Below, one piece after another: positions 21,455 through 31,970 of a stretch of DNA of 64,000 nt. The notes beneath the pieces are model-generated. The model did no database searches, was not told the origin of the DNA, and worked only from the letters and a program-made list of their open reading frames with translations. This DNA is from Cladorhizidae sp. MBARI D1340-BT2 (lineage: Eukaryota; Porifera; Demospongiae; Poecilosclerida; Cladorhizidae): contig JAQNBH010000011.1 of the NCBI GenBank assembly GCA_028752905.1, forward strand, positions 24,124,341 through 24,188,340, in the 5' to 3' direction. The number at the start of each line of letters is the position of its first letter. The first letter of the stretch is position 1. The translations under genes and the position numbers were made by a program.

Positions 21455-22642
21455 TATAGCCTAGGGCTTCCTCTAGCCACTCGTATCCCGTTGGTCTGGG
21501 GGTGGTAAGCTGTGGTCTTTATCTGTTTAATATTCAAGAGCCTACATAACTCCTTAATAACCTTTCCCAGAAAAAACAGATCCTTGATCTGACAAGAGTT
21601 CAACCGGAGTGCCTGTGTGACTGATTACTCCCAATAAACCCTCTGCTACTGATTCAGCATCTACCCATTTCAAAGGAATAGCATATGGGTATCTGGTCCC
21701 AATACACATAATGGTCAGGATATACTTGTGACCTTGTTTGGTTTTATCCAATTTTCCTACCAGATCCCAGGCCATCCTTTGGTAAGGTTCTGATATGGTT
21801 TGTGTAACTACCATAGGTACTCTAAGCTGTAGCTGCCTCCCTGCCTTTTCACATTCTGGGCAGGCACTACAGTATGCCCTAATGTCTTTCCTAATGCCAG
21901 GCCATGTGAAGTGGTGAGATAGGATGGCAAGCATCTTATTGTGTGCAAAATGTCCAACTACTAACCCTCTGTGCCCAATGTCCAACACATCTTTCCTTCT
22001 ACAAGATGGCACGACAATTCTGGACAACTCCTTTTGAGGATCTACCAACTTGACATGCACTAGTACTCCGTTCTCCATACAATAAACATCTTCCTGCTTT
22101 TCAGCTTTACTACTCATCTCCGACAGGCTACCACCTACCACCTGCTGAGCAACTAGCTTCATAACTTCTTCCTCGCTTTTGCTAAGCACCAGAATTGGCT
22201 GGCGAGCTCCCTCTAACCAATTAAGGACAACTTCCTCAACCAAGACCGAAGAGTCTTCTTCCACCTCATCTACTACCTCATCCTCACTCGCATACAGCCT
22301 GTCCCTATCGGCATCTCTGGGCTCATTATGTAGGAATTTCAGTAGGAGAAAGATATCCCTTCTCATCATTTGCCTGAATATAGGGGTTTCTATCAGATCA
22401 TCCGTGGACCAATACATGTCCAGCCTTGGCTTGTGAATAACACCCATCAGTCCAAGTAAACCGAAGAATGTCTTCATTTCATCAACGGTAGTGTCCACCC
22501 AGTCATGAACCCTGGAGAAATCCTTCAGATTTTCAAGGTTTGCCTCGATGAACTGCTGAGCATATCGGTTGGTCTCCTCTACAATATGCCTAAAGATATT
22601 GTTAGTGAGTATACTGGGCGAAGAATTAATCAATAGTTGCAT
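21455..22642 (-). pseudogene. Chimeric ORF: piggyBac N-terminus fused to Gypsy integrase
   Basis: From the ATG at 22642 to the stop at 21554, one frame encodes 362 residues. The first 117 or so match the N-terminal part of a piggyBac transposase (IFRHIVEETNRYA, DWVDTTVDEMKTFFGLLGLM, MYWSTDDLIETPIFRQMMRR, FLLLKFLH). Near 22290 the frame passes, without a stop, into a Gypsy sequence: an acidic linker, then an H2C2 zinc-binding domain (HRGLVVGH, FTWPGIRKDIRAYCSACPEC), then the integrase core. Two core aspartates are visible (RMAWDLVGK and LLSDQGSVF). A one-base shift near 21560 puts the rest (VIKELCRLLNIK, TAYHPQTNG) out of frame down to about 21460. The catalytic Glu region is missing. The sequence is more G+C-rich than its surroundings. 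It may be an accidental deletion fusion or a retained chimeric gene. Confidence 0.8.
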
Positions 22643-22768
22643 TGGCACCAAGCCTAACTTTGAGTCGCTCGCGACCAACGAATGGAATTTGCTTTGGCTC
22701 TCAAAACTGTCATTCGGGCCAATGTCTCAATTTATCCTGTGGTTCTGAGCCCTTACAAGCCTGCGCCC

Positions 22769-23029
22769 CTATCCTCTAGTATGAGGCCGGCCCCTCTGAC
22801 CTCTTACAGGCCCCCCTCTGCCACCGCCTAGGCCACCACGAACCTGCATGATGCGGCCACAAATCCCACCACCATGAACACGTGGATCACGTTTGGCCTG
22901 TTTGGCCTGTACTGGCTCGTCTTCTACATCACTTTCATTACCTGTATCACAGTTCCTGCCATCTAAGAGGCTTAATTCATCACCCAACGGAACAGCGGTC
23001 GAACGGTTATGCCAGATCCATGACTTCAA
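22769..23029 (-). pseudogene. piggyBac N-terminal disordered exon
   Basis: An 86-residue frame with an acidic segment (DTGNESDVEDEP), a basic stretch and a Gly/Arg-rich end (RGGLGGGRGGPVRGQRG). The acidic-then-RG layout is the same as in the piggyBac ORF at 6346-8062. It is therefore probably the 5' part of the same piggyBac gene whose N-terminal domain continues in the chimera at 22642 and below. A stop (TAG within CACACGAGAGGATAG) and a TGA near 22728 separate the two parts. Confidence 0.6.
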
Positions 23030-23110
23030 TTTTGACAGACCAGTTACCTTGGTTACCTTACATATGAGCTCTTAAAATCAACTTCTCAATAATCAACTTC
23101 AAATTTCTCG

Positions 23111-23142
23111 ACGTTTCGACTAGATGCACTAGTCTTCATCAG
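23111..23142 (-). ncRNA. Hammerhead-ribozyme-like core
   Basis: On - the sequence reads CTGATGA (23142-23136), one A, a perfect 6-bp stem (GACTAG with CTAGTC) closed by a 5-base loop, then GAAA (23117-23114) and CGTC. These are the two conserved strands and stem II of a hammerhead ribozyme in the right order and spacing. Such motifs are known in Penelope-like elements and other retroelements of many animals. Stem III and an unambiguous cleavage strand are not clear here, so it may be a degenerate remnant. Confidence 0.5.
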
Positions 23143-23317
23143 GAGTAATGGAATGCTAATGCTCACGTGAGCCTGTTATATAGCTAGCTATCCACCATGT
23201 GCCAGCATGTACCTAGCACATGCACCGGATGTAAAAAATCACATGTACCAAAAAAATCAAATGGACAACAAATAAAAATGTATAATAAACAAGTAAATAA
23301 AACAATTACATATATAT

Positions 23318-23365
23318 AATAATAATAGTAATAATAATAATAATAATATAATAATAATAATAATA

Positions 23366-23397
<32 letters not shown>

Positions 23398-23455
23398 GGT
23401 GGTGGTGGTGATGATGATGATGATGATGATTGATGATGATGATGCTTATGCTGAT

Positions 23456-23526
<71 letters not shown>

Positions 23527-23527
23527 C

Positions 23528-23571
<44 letters not shown>

Positions 23572-23572
23572 C

Positions 23573-23648
<76 letters not shown>

Positions 23649-23673
23649 CATAATAATAATAATAATATTAATA

Positions 23674-23704
<31 letters not shown>

Positions 23705-23784
23705 TATTAATAATAATAATAATACTAAAAATAATAATAATAGTACTAATAGTAATAATAATAATAATAATAATAATAGTAATA

Positions 23785-23838
<54 letters not shown>

Positions 23839-23884
23839 ATATTAACAACAACAATAACAACCAACAACAACAACAACCAACAAC

Positions 23885-23937
<53 letters not shown>

Positions 23938-23955
23938 CAATAATAATAATAATAG
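23318..23955. repeat. Compound trinucleotide microsatellite (ATA, GAT, GGT, AAC)
   Basis: Runs of (ATA)n at 23318-23366, GAT/GGT at about 23367-23430, a nearly uninterrupted (GAT)n of about 190 bp at 23458-23650, then (ATA)n with AGT variants to about 23845, (AAC)n to 23885 and (AAT)n to about 23955. The open frames of poly-Asp, poly-Met, poly-Ile and poly-Asn here are products of the repeat and are not genes. Confidence 0.97.
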
Positions 23956-24190
23956 CTTCAGTATCGCAAACAGTTCCATAATATTGAAAAAAAAGATTGA
24001 GCCAGTTTTTCCACAAAATGTAGTAAAACGTCCTATTTGTCGCAAAAGAGAGATTTCTCACCAAAAGAGATTTACTTTCGTTTAAAGAGTAGAAACAGTT
24101 CCATATTGTTGAATAGGAAGCTAATGTGCCCATTTTGACAAATTAGTTTTCCCTCAAAACGCTAAAAAAAGTCCCAAATGGAAACAAATA
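23956..24190 (-). repeat. Inverted fragment of the 14-19 kb satellite
   Basis: The complement of the satellite is readable: AGAGTAGAAACAGTTCCATA, then GAAGCTAATGTGCCCATTTT, then CCCTCAAAACGCT. It begins directly after the trinucleotide repeat with a second, more degraded copy (AAACAGTTCCATAATATTGA). Orientation is opposite to the main array 4.8 kb away. Confidence 0.85.
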
Positions 24191-24242
24191 GTTGTTTCGT
24201 CGGTTAGCTTCATTAGCTCCTCTATTCCTTCGAGGCATGCTT

Positions 24243-24627
24243 TAATATCAAGGCCTTTCACTGAAGAACGACATGGTCAAGAAGCGAGAGGCTGCCAAAT
24301 GACGAAGAAACCCGAGTACCAAGTGATTATATGAGGCTGGCAAACGATCGTGCAAATGAGAGTAAGCTAATTGAACCATGAACGAGTTTGAAACTCCAAG
24401 AGAAAAAGATTCTTCGCCGTTTGAACTGAGTTGTTACTTAACGGCGTTGGAACGACATTGCCAGAAGTGACAACGGAATTTTAATGCAACGGAACCGGAA
24501 CCTTTTTTTTTAAGCTCCTACTGTAGTAAGCGCCCACTGCCTTGATCAGAATGATTTGGACTAAGCACCCATTGATGTGGGTAACCGCCCATCAGATTCT
24601 GTACGCAGCGGCTTCTAGGATCGAATC
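24243..24627. repeat. 385-bp dispersed repeat, copy 1
   Basis: From TAATATCAAGGCCTTTCACTG to GGATCGAATC, this is about 97% identical by eye to 29351-29734. The last 110 bp contain TACTGTAGTAAGCGCCCACT and further CGCCC/CACCC motifs. These resemble the subterminal repeats of the pogo-like element near 29.6-31.4 kb. No coding frame was found. Confidence 0.92.
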
Positions 24628-27050
24628 CAAGGTATTTACAACATTAGATGCTTAGGCTACCATGCAGGAAGGGGGTAAGGAGAAGTTGGGCTACATTTAT
24701 ACGTGAACACCCCATATGAAAGGGTCCTTGCCTTGCAGTTATTGTTGGTGTCCCAATGTTTAGGTTGCTGCTTTACTGCAGGCTGCATGTGGAGAAGTTG
24801 TGGACGAGCATATGCCAGAAAGAAAAGGTGGACTGGTTTCAGTGAATGTTCACGAGCAAAGAGCCCAGCAGTGTATTTAAGTCTAAAATGAACAAACTGG
24901 AAGATTATCTGGTCCAGTTTGGTAGTCCTACATAACATGCTGGTCTCCTCATTCTTTATAATTGTCATTCATTGGAATTTCCAATCACACATATGAGTCA
25001 AGTGTGTGTTTGAATCTCATAGATAGCTTCTGCTAACTGGATTCATCACTAAATTTAACCCTTAGAACCCTATGCTCCCTAACATGGGCATGCCTCCCAC
25101 CCAGTTGTCCTGGGGTCAAAATTTCAAAGTTGATTATATTAATTGATAATAAAAATAAAAAATTATAATAAATAAATTGTAGTCAGCTTTTTCCTACCTT
25201 AATTGCTAGTGCTTTTCATTATCCACCATCTAGGAGCTTCTTTAAGCTCAGGTAAAGCTTCTACACTCTCTGTGCATATTTCTATAAGAGAAAGAGCATC
25301 ACAAAAGTCGATTGTTAGCTAAACAGTGCCTCAATATCGAAGATATTCTTTGAGATCGAGAAGCACTAACAACTCCAAACGGCCACTAAAGTGTGGAAGA
25401 CTAGATTGTATTCATAATCTGGGAGTCAAAACACTGCTCTGCCTTAGGGCAAATAATAGTTGAAGCTCTTAAAACTCTAGTCCAAGCTTCAGGTGTTTCC
25501 CCGCTCTTGTACTAAATGAGGCGGTCATTTGAAAATAACTCCGCCCCATGCATTATAATAACAATTAAAAAAATTGACAACAGATTAATTGGTAATCTAT
25601 TCCACAGAAGATGTGTCAACCAGTGTGTTCGTGTGTTCATGCTTAAGGCCATTATTTATAATTTTTTGACAATATTTTTTTGTGGCTTATATCCTTTCTA
25701 AACATCTGTACAAACTGTATTTCAAATTTGAAAACATTTGGATGTACAAGTCTCTAGTATAATGGTGGATTTTATCCAGGCTCTCACTTACATTCACATT
25801 GAAAATTGAGGAAGGAGGTTAGTTCAGTTTCAGTAAAGTTTGATTGCTCATATATTTGCTTTTCAGAGCCTTTCCCCCCCCCCCAGCTCTTTTCAGAGGC
25901 ACCACCTTCCAAGAGATTCCATCTGATACTTGTATTCTAGTGGTAATTATTTACTCAGAAGAATAGATAAGTGCAAAGGTGCAAAAAAGTAGACTTATGG
26001 TCTAGTGGTCCAATATAATAGTAGCCCAACTTGAAACGGCGATTTCTCAGAAACATGTTTTTTGGAAGGAAAAGAAAGATATCTCAAGGAAAAAGTTATG
26101 TATACCTGCTTCATTATATATCATCTATCTTTGCTCTACCTTTTAAGGGAATTACTGTAGAGTGCTTAGTAAGTGCCCACGATGTAAAGTATAGTCACCA
26201 AAATAAATTTCCAGTTCCAACGTTGTCGAAGGAAATAGAAATGCCGAATCAATGCAGAAAATCCCGACAATGCCGTTAAGTTTACATTTCCAATTTGCAT
26301 GTGCACACGTTCACATGCAAATGGGGCAGGCGCTATATAGTTGTATTACAACCCGATGTAAATCTAGCGAGTGTTTTTTTTTGGCTCTACTTTGTTTTCT
26401 TCTTCCCAGATGTAATTTTGTCCTTCAAGATGTTTATTGCTGACAGAAGTAAGATTAGTTATTTCTTTTCCTAACCTTTTGGTCTGCCCACTAGTGTCCT
26501 TCAGCTCTACTTGTTTTAGCTAGTAGCTTTGCCTTCTTGTTCATAGCTACTCAGTTTAGACAAGATCTTAGACGAGTCTTGCTGTATAGTTTTGTAGAGG
26601 TTAGGTTTGCTAAGCAAAGTTTTAGGTAAAGCCTGGTGTAGACTAAGGCTTGCCAAACAAAGACCCCCATTTTTAATACCCTCACAGGACCTCTAGTAGC
26701 TAGCAAGCCTTGCATTAGAGAGACTTTACAGGGTAGCTTACAAGGTTGAAGAGTTTACAGAACGTCTATTACCTTAGCAAGACTTACCATAAAAAACACC
26801 TCTATAAACCCAGCGGTTGACAGACACCTATTCTTTGAAGATCTTGACACATAAGTGGTTTTGAGTTTTGAAGGGTCCAGATTGATAATCCACCAGGTGC
26901 CACTAGGTCACCATTGAGGAATTTGAGAAATTCAAGATGGCCACCAAAATAGCTGACAATCACCTGTAAATCGACATATGATTATCAACATGAATGTTTC
27001 ATATTTTAATCAGAATTTTATCGTTTTCCATTTTCGGGTCATGTAGGATC
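24628..27050. other. Non-genic stretch
   Basis: No gene that I can support. The frames at 24657-24968 (-) and 26031-26279 (+) show no domain. A C-run lies at 25872-25884. Around 26150-26190 a short piece (TTACTGTAGAGTGCTTAGTA followed by AGTGCCCAC) resembles the pogo-type terminus and may be a solo end. Confidence 0.5.
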
Positions 27051-27175
27051 AGAAGACAATATGTAGGATCAGTTGAGCTAGGTAACTAACAATATGTAGG
27101 ATCAGATGAGCTAGGACAATATGTAGGATCATTTGAGCTAGGTGACTAACAACATGTGTTATCAGGTGAGCTATG
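27051..27175. repeat. Minisatellite, about 30-36 bp units
   Basis: About three and a half imperfect units built on ACAATATGTAGGATCAGTTG followed by AGCTAGG and TAACTA. Unit lengths differ because TAACTAAC is present in some and absent in others. Confidence 0.8.
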
Positions 27176-27653
27176 CAACCAGCCTTCTATACCAAGCTAT
27201 TGGACAGTGGAGCATACATATCCCTTTGCTTTTATCTGCCACTGAAGAGGTGTGAAAGATTGACATCCAAATCATTAGCTATCATGTAATTTGTGTGGTT
27301 TGCGGAGACTAACATGATACCATACATGTGTTTCTTTGCTACATGGCACATTCACTATACCAGATATGGCCTAATCTATGTGAGATTAAAAAAAGCTATA
27401 TGGTGAAACCCTAAAGATTTCTGAAGGGAGAACATGTCCAATGCCACAGACAAGGAATGTGGAACAGGATATGGACAGACATGTTCATAGAGACAACATT
27501 TATGCATTATGGGCACGGGTCAGGTTATCTGATTGGAATAACACTGGATGAGAAAGCTGTCCATGGGCAATGAACCTGTAGCAGATTGATGAAGGACATG
27601 GCCAATTTTAATGATTCCTCATCAATAAACATCACCTCCCACACAAAGAGGGA

Positions 27654-28815
27654 TTGGCATCACTGATCAAATATTATAAAAATTACAGGCTAGTCATTAG
27701 GGAAAAACTGACGCATTGCATTTATCCCTTGAATACAGCAGGTCAAGCATCTGCTCCCGTAAACATAGTTTCTGGACGTATATGCTCAGATGAGGTAAAT
27801 GTACATGATGCTGTTGACCTGGGCAAACCACAGACAGAAGAGTATGAAGCTAGCTGGCCAGAGGGATTCCACCAAACCCTCAAAAAGAGAGTATGCACAA
27901 TGAAAGAGTGCAAGAAGAAAACATGGACAGGATACTGACTCAGGACTGATATTTGCTAGGGCCCTGGCCCTCGTGAACTCTCGAGACATTAATTTTATGT
28001 TCTTTTATCCTCCAGTGGTGTTGTGGGTAATTCCCGGGTAAACTGCGGTATTGCAGAATTCATTAAGGTGGAACAGATTCTCAGCTATGAAATAGCACCA
28101 GTTCCTACCTCAATGTTTGAAAAAAAAACTAGAGATTGCCGTATTGCCAAGTCCAAGTCAATACTAAAGAACTAACTTCAAGTGGAACAATCAGCTCGTG
28201 CTACAGGACAACCTGATGCTATTGTCTTAGATGGATGTGCCATCCTGTGGGTTGTTCATTGGCCAAGCAAGGGAAGTGTGCAAGACCTTGTCACACATTT
28301 TGTGAAATATGTCAAAGGGAAACTGAAAGGTGGCACTCGAGTGCACGTAATATTAGACTGCTGCTGTGAATACAGTTTTAAAAGTGGAACTAGATGCTCT
28401 CGTAAAGCACAGGTTTCTAGAGAGCATCAGCTGTGTCTCAGCTCTCCTCTGCCTCCTCAACAAGTTGCTCTGTCACCAAAAACACACACAACTGATTTGT
28501 GATGAACTTGTGTCTACAGCGGAACGAATCTTCCCAACAGTCTTGTAGTTACTGGGAAAACACCAATAACTACAGGGTTATTTAATGGATTGCAAATCCT
28601 GAGACCTGACATTGAAGACCATGCATGAAGACGCAGATGATATCATTGCTCACCATGTAGTATATCTGGCAAGCCTTGGATGCTGCAGTATCAAAGTTAT
28701 CAGTGATGACACAGATGTTTTTGTGCTGTTAGACCATTACTATGCCGAGGAAAAGTTGAAACAACACTTCTCATGGAACCCACAAGTCAAGGGCTGTAAG
28801 CTTGCCAAAGAGTAG
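27654..28815 (+). pseudogene. PIN/FEN-like uncharacterised gene, broken
   Basis: Pieces in changing frames follow one another in a consistent order: FHQTLKKRVCTMKECKKK (about 27870), SGLIFARALALVNSRDINF (about 27935-27995), YEIAPVPTSMF (about 28086), then DAIVLDGCAILWVVHWPSKG (28212), VHVILDCCCEYS, SREHQLCLSSPLPPQQVAL, and finally HEDADDIIAHHVVYLASLGC and VISDDTDVFVLL (28620-28730). I recognise this as a widespread uncharacterised invertebrate/fish family, often multicopy. The early LDGCA and late EDADD / SDDTD acidic clusters resemble the active-site pattern of PIN/FEN-type nucleases; that link is inference. Several stops and shifts make it a pseudogene. It ends in a stop at 28815. Confidence 0.65.
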
Positions 28816-29350
28816 CTAAGTTTGCTAGAGTAATCTAAGCAGGCAAGACTTGTCTTATCTTGTGTTAAGCTGGTCCTTCAAGCACCCAAGCTAAACTCCA
28901 AGCCACAACTCAGACAAAGCTATGCTCTTAAGCATACCCTTCAAATTTAGAATAGGCTAACAGGATTTCATACAGGATTACTGTTTGGGGTGGGTGGGGG
29001 GGAAGTATCATGTTGGGGGTCATTTGTTGTTGTTGTTGTTGGTTTTTAGCTATTTTAAATAGAAAGTATTTTCACCAGATTAGTGCAGCAAGTTACAAAT
29101 CTTACTCCAAAATATTATTAAATACTAATAGCAAAGTACATGTACAAGCATAATGGTACCTTGTAATTACAGTTCAATTTTATTTGATTATTAGGAAACT
29201 CTAGGTACATCATGCTGACACAGTACCAATAACTGTAACATGCATTGGAATTTCAAAATTCAATCTTAACCCTTTCACTGCTGCAGGTATATACCCCCCT
29301 TTTTGGAGGTAAAAAGGTGATTTTGAAATCAATGCCCCAAAAATACTACT
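28816..29350. other. Non-genic spacer
   Basis: No gene was seen. It contains a G-run at about 28987-29000 and a short (GTT)n at 29026-29041. Confidence 0.55.
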
Positions 29351-29734
29351 TAATATCAAGGCCTTTCACTGAAGAACGACATGGTCAAGAAGCGAGAGGC
29401 TGCCAAATGACGAAGAAACCCGAGTACCAAGTGATGATATGAGGCTGGCAAATGATCGTGCAAATGAGAGTAAGCTAATTGAACCATGAACGAGTTTGAA
29501 ACTCAAAGAGAATAAGATTCTTCGCCATTTGAACGGAGTTGTTACTTAACGGCGTTGGAACGACATTGCCAGAAGTGCCAACGGAATTTTAATGCAACGG
29601 AACCGGAACCTTTTTTTTTTTAGCTCCTACTGTAGTAAGCGCCCACTGCCTTGATCAGAACGATTTGGACTAAGCACCCTGATTGGGGTAACCGCCTACC
29701 AGATTCTGTACGCAGCGGCTTCTAGGATCGAATC
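29351..29734. repeat. 385-bp dispersed repeat, copy 2
   Basis: Partner of 24243-24627 with the same boundaries. The 3' part (from about 29620) appears to be the left end of the pogo-like element that follows. The repeat may therefore be the duplicated left end of that element plus flanking DNA. Confidence 0.92.
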
Positions 29735-31395
29735 ACGTGTAATTTTTTTTTTACACACGCACACTCACAAAACATTATGGACAGCTGCCCACACACCTAA
29801 AAACAGATCGCACAGAGGCATGCTGGGAAGAAACTGACAAGTTACACAGTGAGTTTCAATGTAGAGGTTGTACAGGGGACAAGGAATGAAAAATGTGTCA
29901 GCAACTGCTGGAAAGTATGGAGTACAGAAAGAGAGTAAGAGAGTGGAATGAAAAATATGATGCATTGATTGATACCAACATTGGTGGTGGGAAGAAGAAG
30001 AGGAAACTGAATGATGGAGGAGCAATCTTCAGTCAACAATGGACTCGGAGGTCTTCGATTACCTATAATTGGACGTTCCGAAGGCTGTTCTGAACAAAGA
30101 CCTCCTGGAGAAAGCCTTGCACATTGCTCAGAGCATAGGCATCCAAGGCTTCCTTACATCTCCCATGTGGCTGCGTGGCTGGAAGAATGTTGGTTACAGG
30201 CAGAAAACAAATACATCACAAAAGATGCCAGAGAACTAGGGAGTGCAGATTTCCCAATTTCGGAGAACCATCCGACAGCTTAACAACTAGAGAAATTCAG
30301 AAATTGACAACATGGATCAGACAATGTGCAGGTAAGTATTGTTTACACTGACAACTTGTAATTTTACCTTTTTCATTACTACGTTAGATTCTCTGCCACC
30401 AACAATTGTTGTGGAGAGCAAAATATTCACATTGCTACCACTGGTGCCCCAAAGAAGGGTTTCACAGTAGCTTTGTGTGCGATATGAGATGGAACCAAAC
30501 TGCTGGCTGTCATCATCTTCAAGGAGAAAAATGGAAGATTTGGCCCATGTCATGATTGTGTACTTCGTATTCCTCAGAATGTTGATGTCAGTGCAACCAA
30601 AAATGGCTGGATGACTCGCCCAAGTGTGCACAGCTGGCTACATAGGATGTGATGAAAGTCTAAGGCAACTGGTGACCTTGGTCCTTGATAACTATCGCCC
30701 GCACAAGTGTGCCGACACCAAGGACATTGCTGAAGAGTTGGAAACTGACCTTGTATACATCCCAGGTAGTGGACCAATTTCAACAATGATGCAAGAAATG
30801 ATTCCCTCCATTTAGTGTAGGTGGCTCTACATCTCTAGCACAGCCAATGGATGTTTCAGTCGACAAGCCCTTCAAGGACAAAATGAGGGAACTGTGGATG
30901 AAGCGGAGGAGAAGTTCAAGCTCTTGCAGGACCAAAAAAGGCAACCTGAAGTCCTCCTCAAGACAGGATGCTATAGATTGGGTCTCTACTGCATAGGAGT
31001 CTATTTCCAAAGACTTGATAGCTCGCTCCTTCCTATACTGTGGGATTTCCAACAATATAGATGGTTCTCACATCAGGGAATGCATTCAGAAGAAGATTGA
31101 GGAGGAGAGCGCAGATGATGATCCCTTTGCTGAACTAGTGAAGGGCCTGGACGAACCTGAAGAGGAGGACGAAGAATAGATAGCTACGAACAATAACTAG
31201 CTAGCATGCATGCGATGCAACAATAAACTTTGTTATTTGCCGCAAGAGAACGGAATCCGTGTGCAAATCCGAGTTCAAAGTTTAATATGGGTTATATGGA
31301 GCAATTTTTTTTATTTCATAGGTTGCTGGAATAAACGCCCACCAAGCTGATTTTAGAGGTGACTGATTCAGTGCTCATGGGCGCTTAGTATGTAT
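29620..31395 (+). mobile_element. Pogo/Tigger-like DNA transposon, decayed
   Basis: The left end carries GTAGTAAGCGCCCACTG and further CACCC/CGCCT repeats. The right end, read inward, carries TACTAAGCGCCCATGAG and, further in, GGTGGGCGTTTATTCC. Repeated AAGCGCCC motifs near both ends are typical of pogo-type elements. Between them lies a transposase with CENP-B-type helix-turn-helix and DDE_1 motifs. The exact termini and the TA target duplication are not resolved. Confidence 0.65.
30048..31179 (+). pseudogene. Pogo/Tigger-type transposase (CENP-B HTH + DDE_1), broken
   Basis: The N-terminal part shows a CENP-B-type DNA-binding segment (KALHIAQSIGIQGF, MWLRGWKNVGY, 30106-30200). A GT/AG intron (about 30332-30388) follows NMDQTMC, which holds the first catalytic Asp (30315-30317). 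After the intron come NIHIATTGAPKKGFTVALCA, then a TGA, then IIFKEKNGRFGP and QNVDVSATKNGWMTRP. In another frame come VTLVLDNYRPHKCADT (second Asp, 30687-30689) and ELETDLVYIPG. After about 54 extra bases come TSLAQPMDVSVDKPFKDKMR (third Asp, 30850-30852) and an acidic C-terminus ending at 31179. All three catalytic aspartate codons survive, although the frame is broken at several points. Confidence 0.85.
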
Positions 31396-31710
31396 TCTAT
31401 GGTATGTATGACCAAAATGAATGACCAAAATGAATTTTTTTTGTTGTTTACCTCTGTCATCCTCGACGACTAGAACAGGGAATAGATAAGGCAGCAACCT
31501 AAGGCAGTGCTCAGGAGAAGCTTGTCGCAGCAAGAGGAGAAGAAAGTAAGAAGCAGGAACCTTCTTCATCGTGAGACCCTCGCTGAGTAATGTACAGCTA
31601 TGAAAAACTAGAGCAGCAACTTAGGGAGGCGATCAGGATAAGCTGCACACAGCCAGGGGAGAAGAGAAGAAGAAAACATTACCATGCATCATTGTAGCAC
31701 TGCTACTAGC
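31180..31710. other. Non-genic stretch
   Basis: It contains the right end of the pogo-like element (to about 31395) and then AT/purine-rich DNA with no gene seen. GAGAAG-rich strings recur at about 31515-31550 and 31600-31675. Confidence 0.5.
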
Positions 31711-31970
31711 TGCCTATGCCCTGCTTCATGGGGAGCCCAACTACTAGCAACCTGCCTATGCCCTGCTTTATGGGAAGCCCAGATACTAGCTGCCTATGCC
31801 CTGCTTCATGGGTTGCCCAGATACTAGCTACATGCCTATGCTCTGCTTTACGGGAAGCCCAGCTACTAGCTGCCTATGCCCTGCTTTATGAGAAGCCCAG
31901 CTACTAACTGCCTATGCCCTGCTTCATGGGAAGCCCATCTGCCTATGCACTGCTTCATGGGGAGCCAAAC
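31711..31970. repeat. Minisatellite, 7 units of about 31-42 bp
   Basis: Seven imperfect units, each starting TGCCTATGCCCTGCTTCATG and mostly ending in AGCCCAGCTACTAGC. Length varies through small indels in the 3' half. Short open frames here follow the repeat. Confidence 0.92.

Noticed and set aside
23184..24133. Long frames of poly-Asp, poly-Ile, poly-Met and poly-Asn on both strands
   Set aside because: They are direct translations of the trinucleotide microsatellite and have no start context, splice signals or complexity.
24605..24627. Pol III B-box-like string (on -) at the end of the 385-bp repeat
   Set aside because: One conserved position differs and no A-box lies at the right distance, so a tRNA-derived SINE is not supported.
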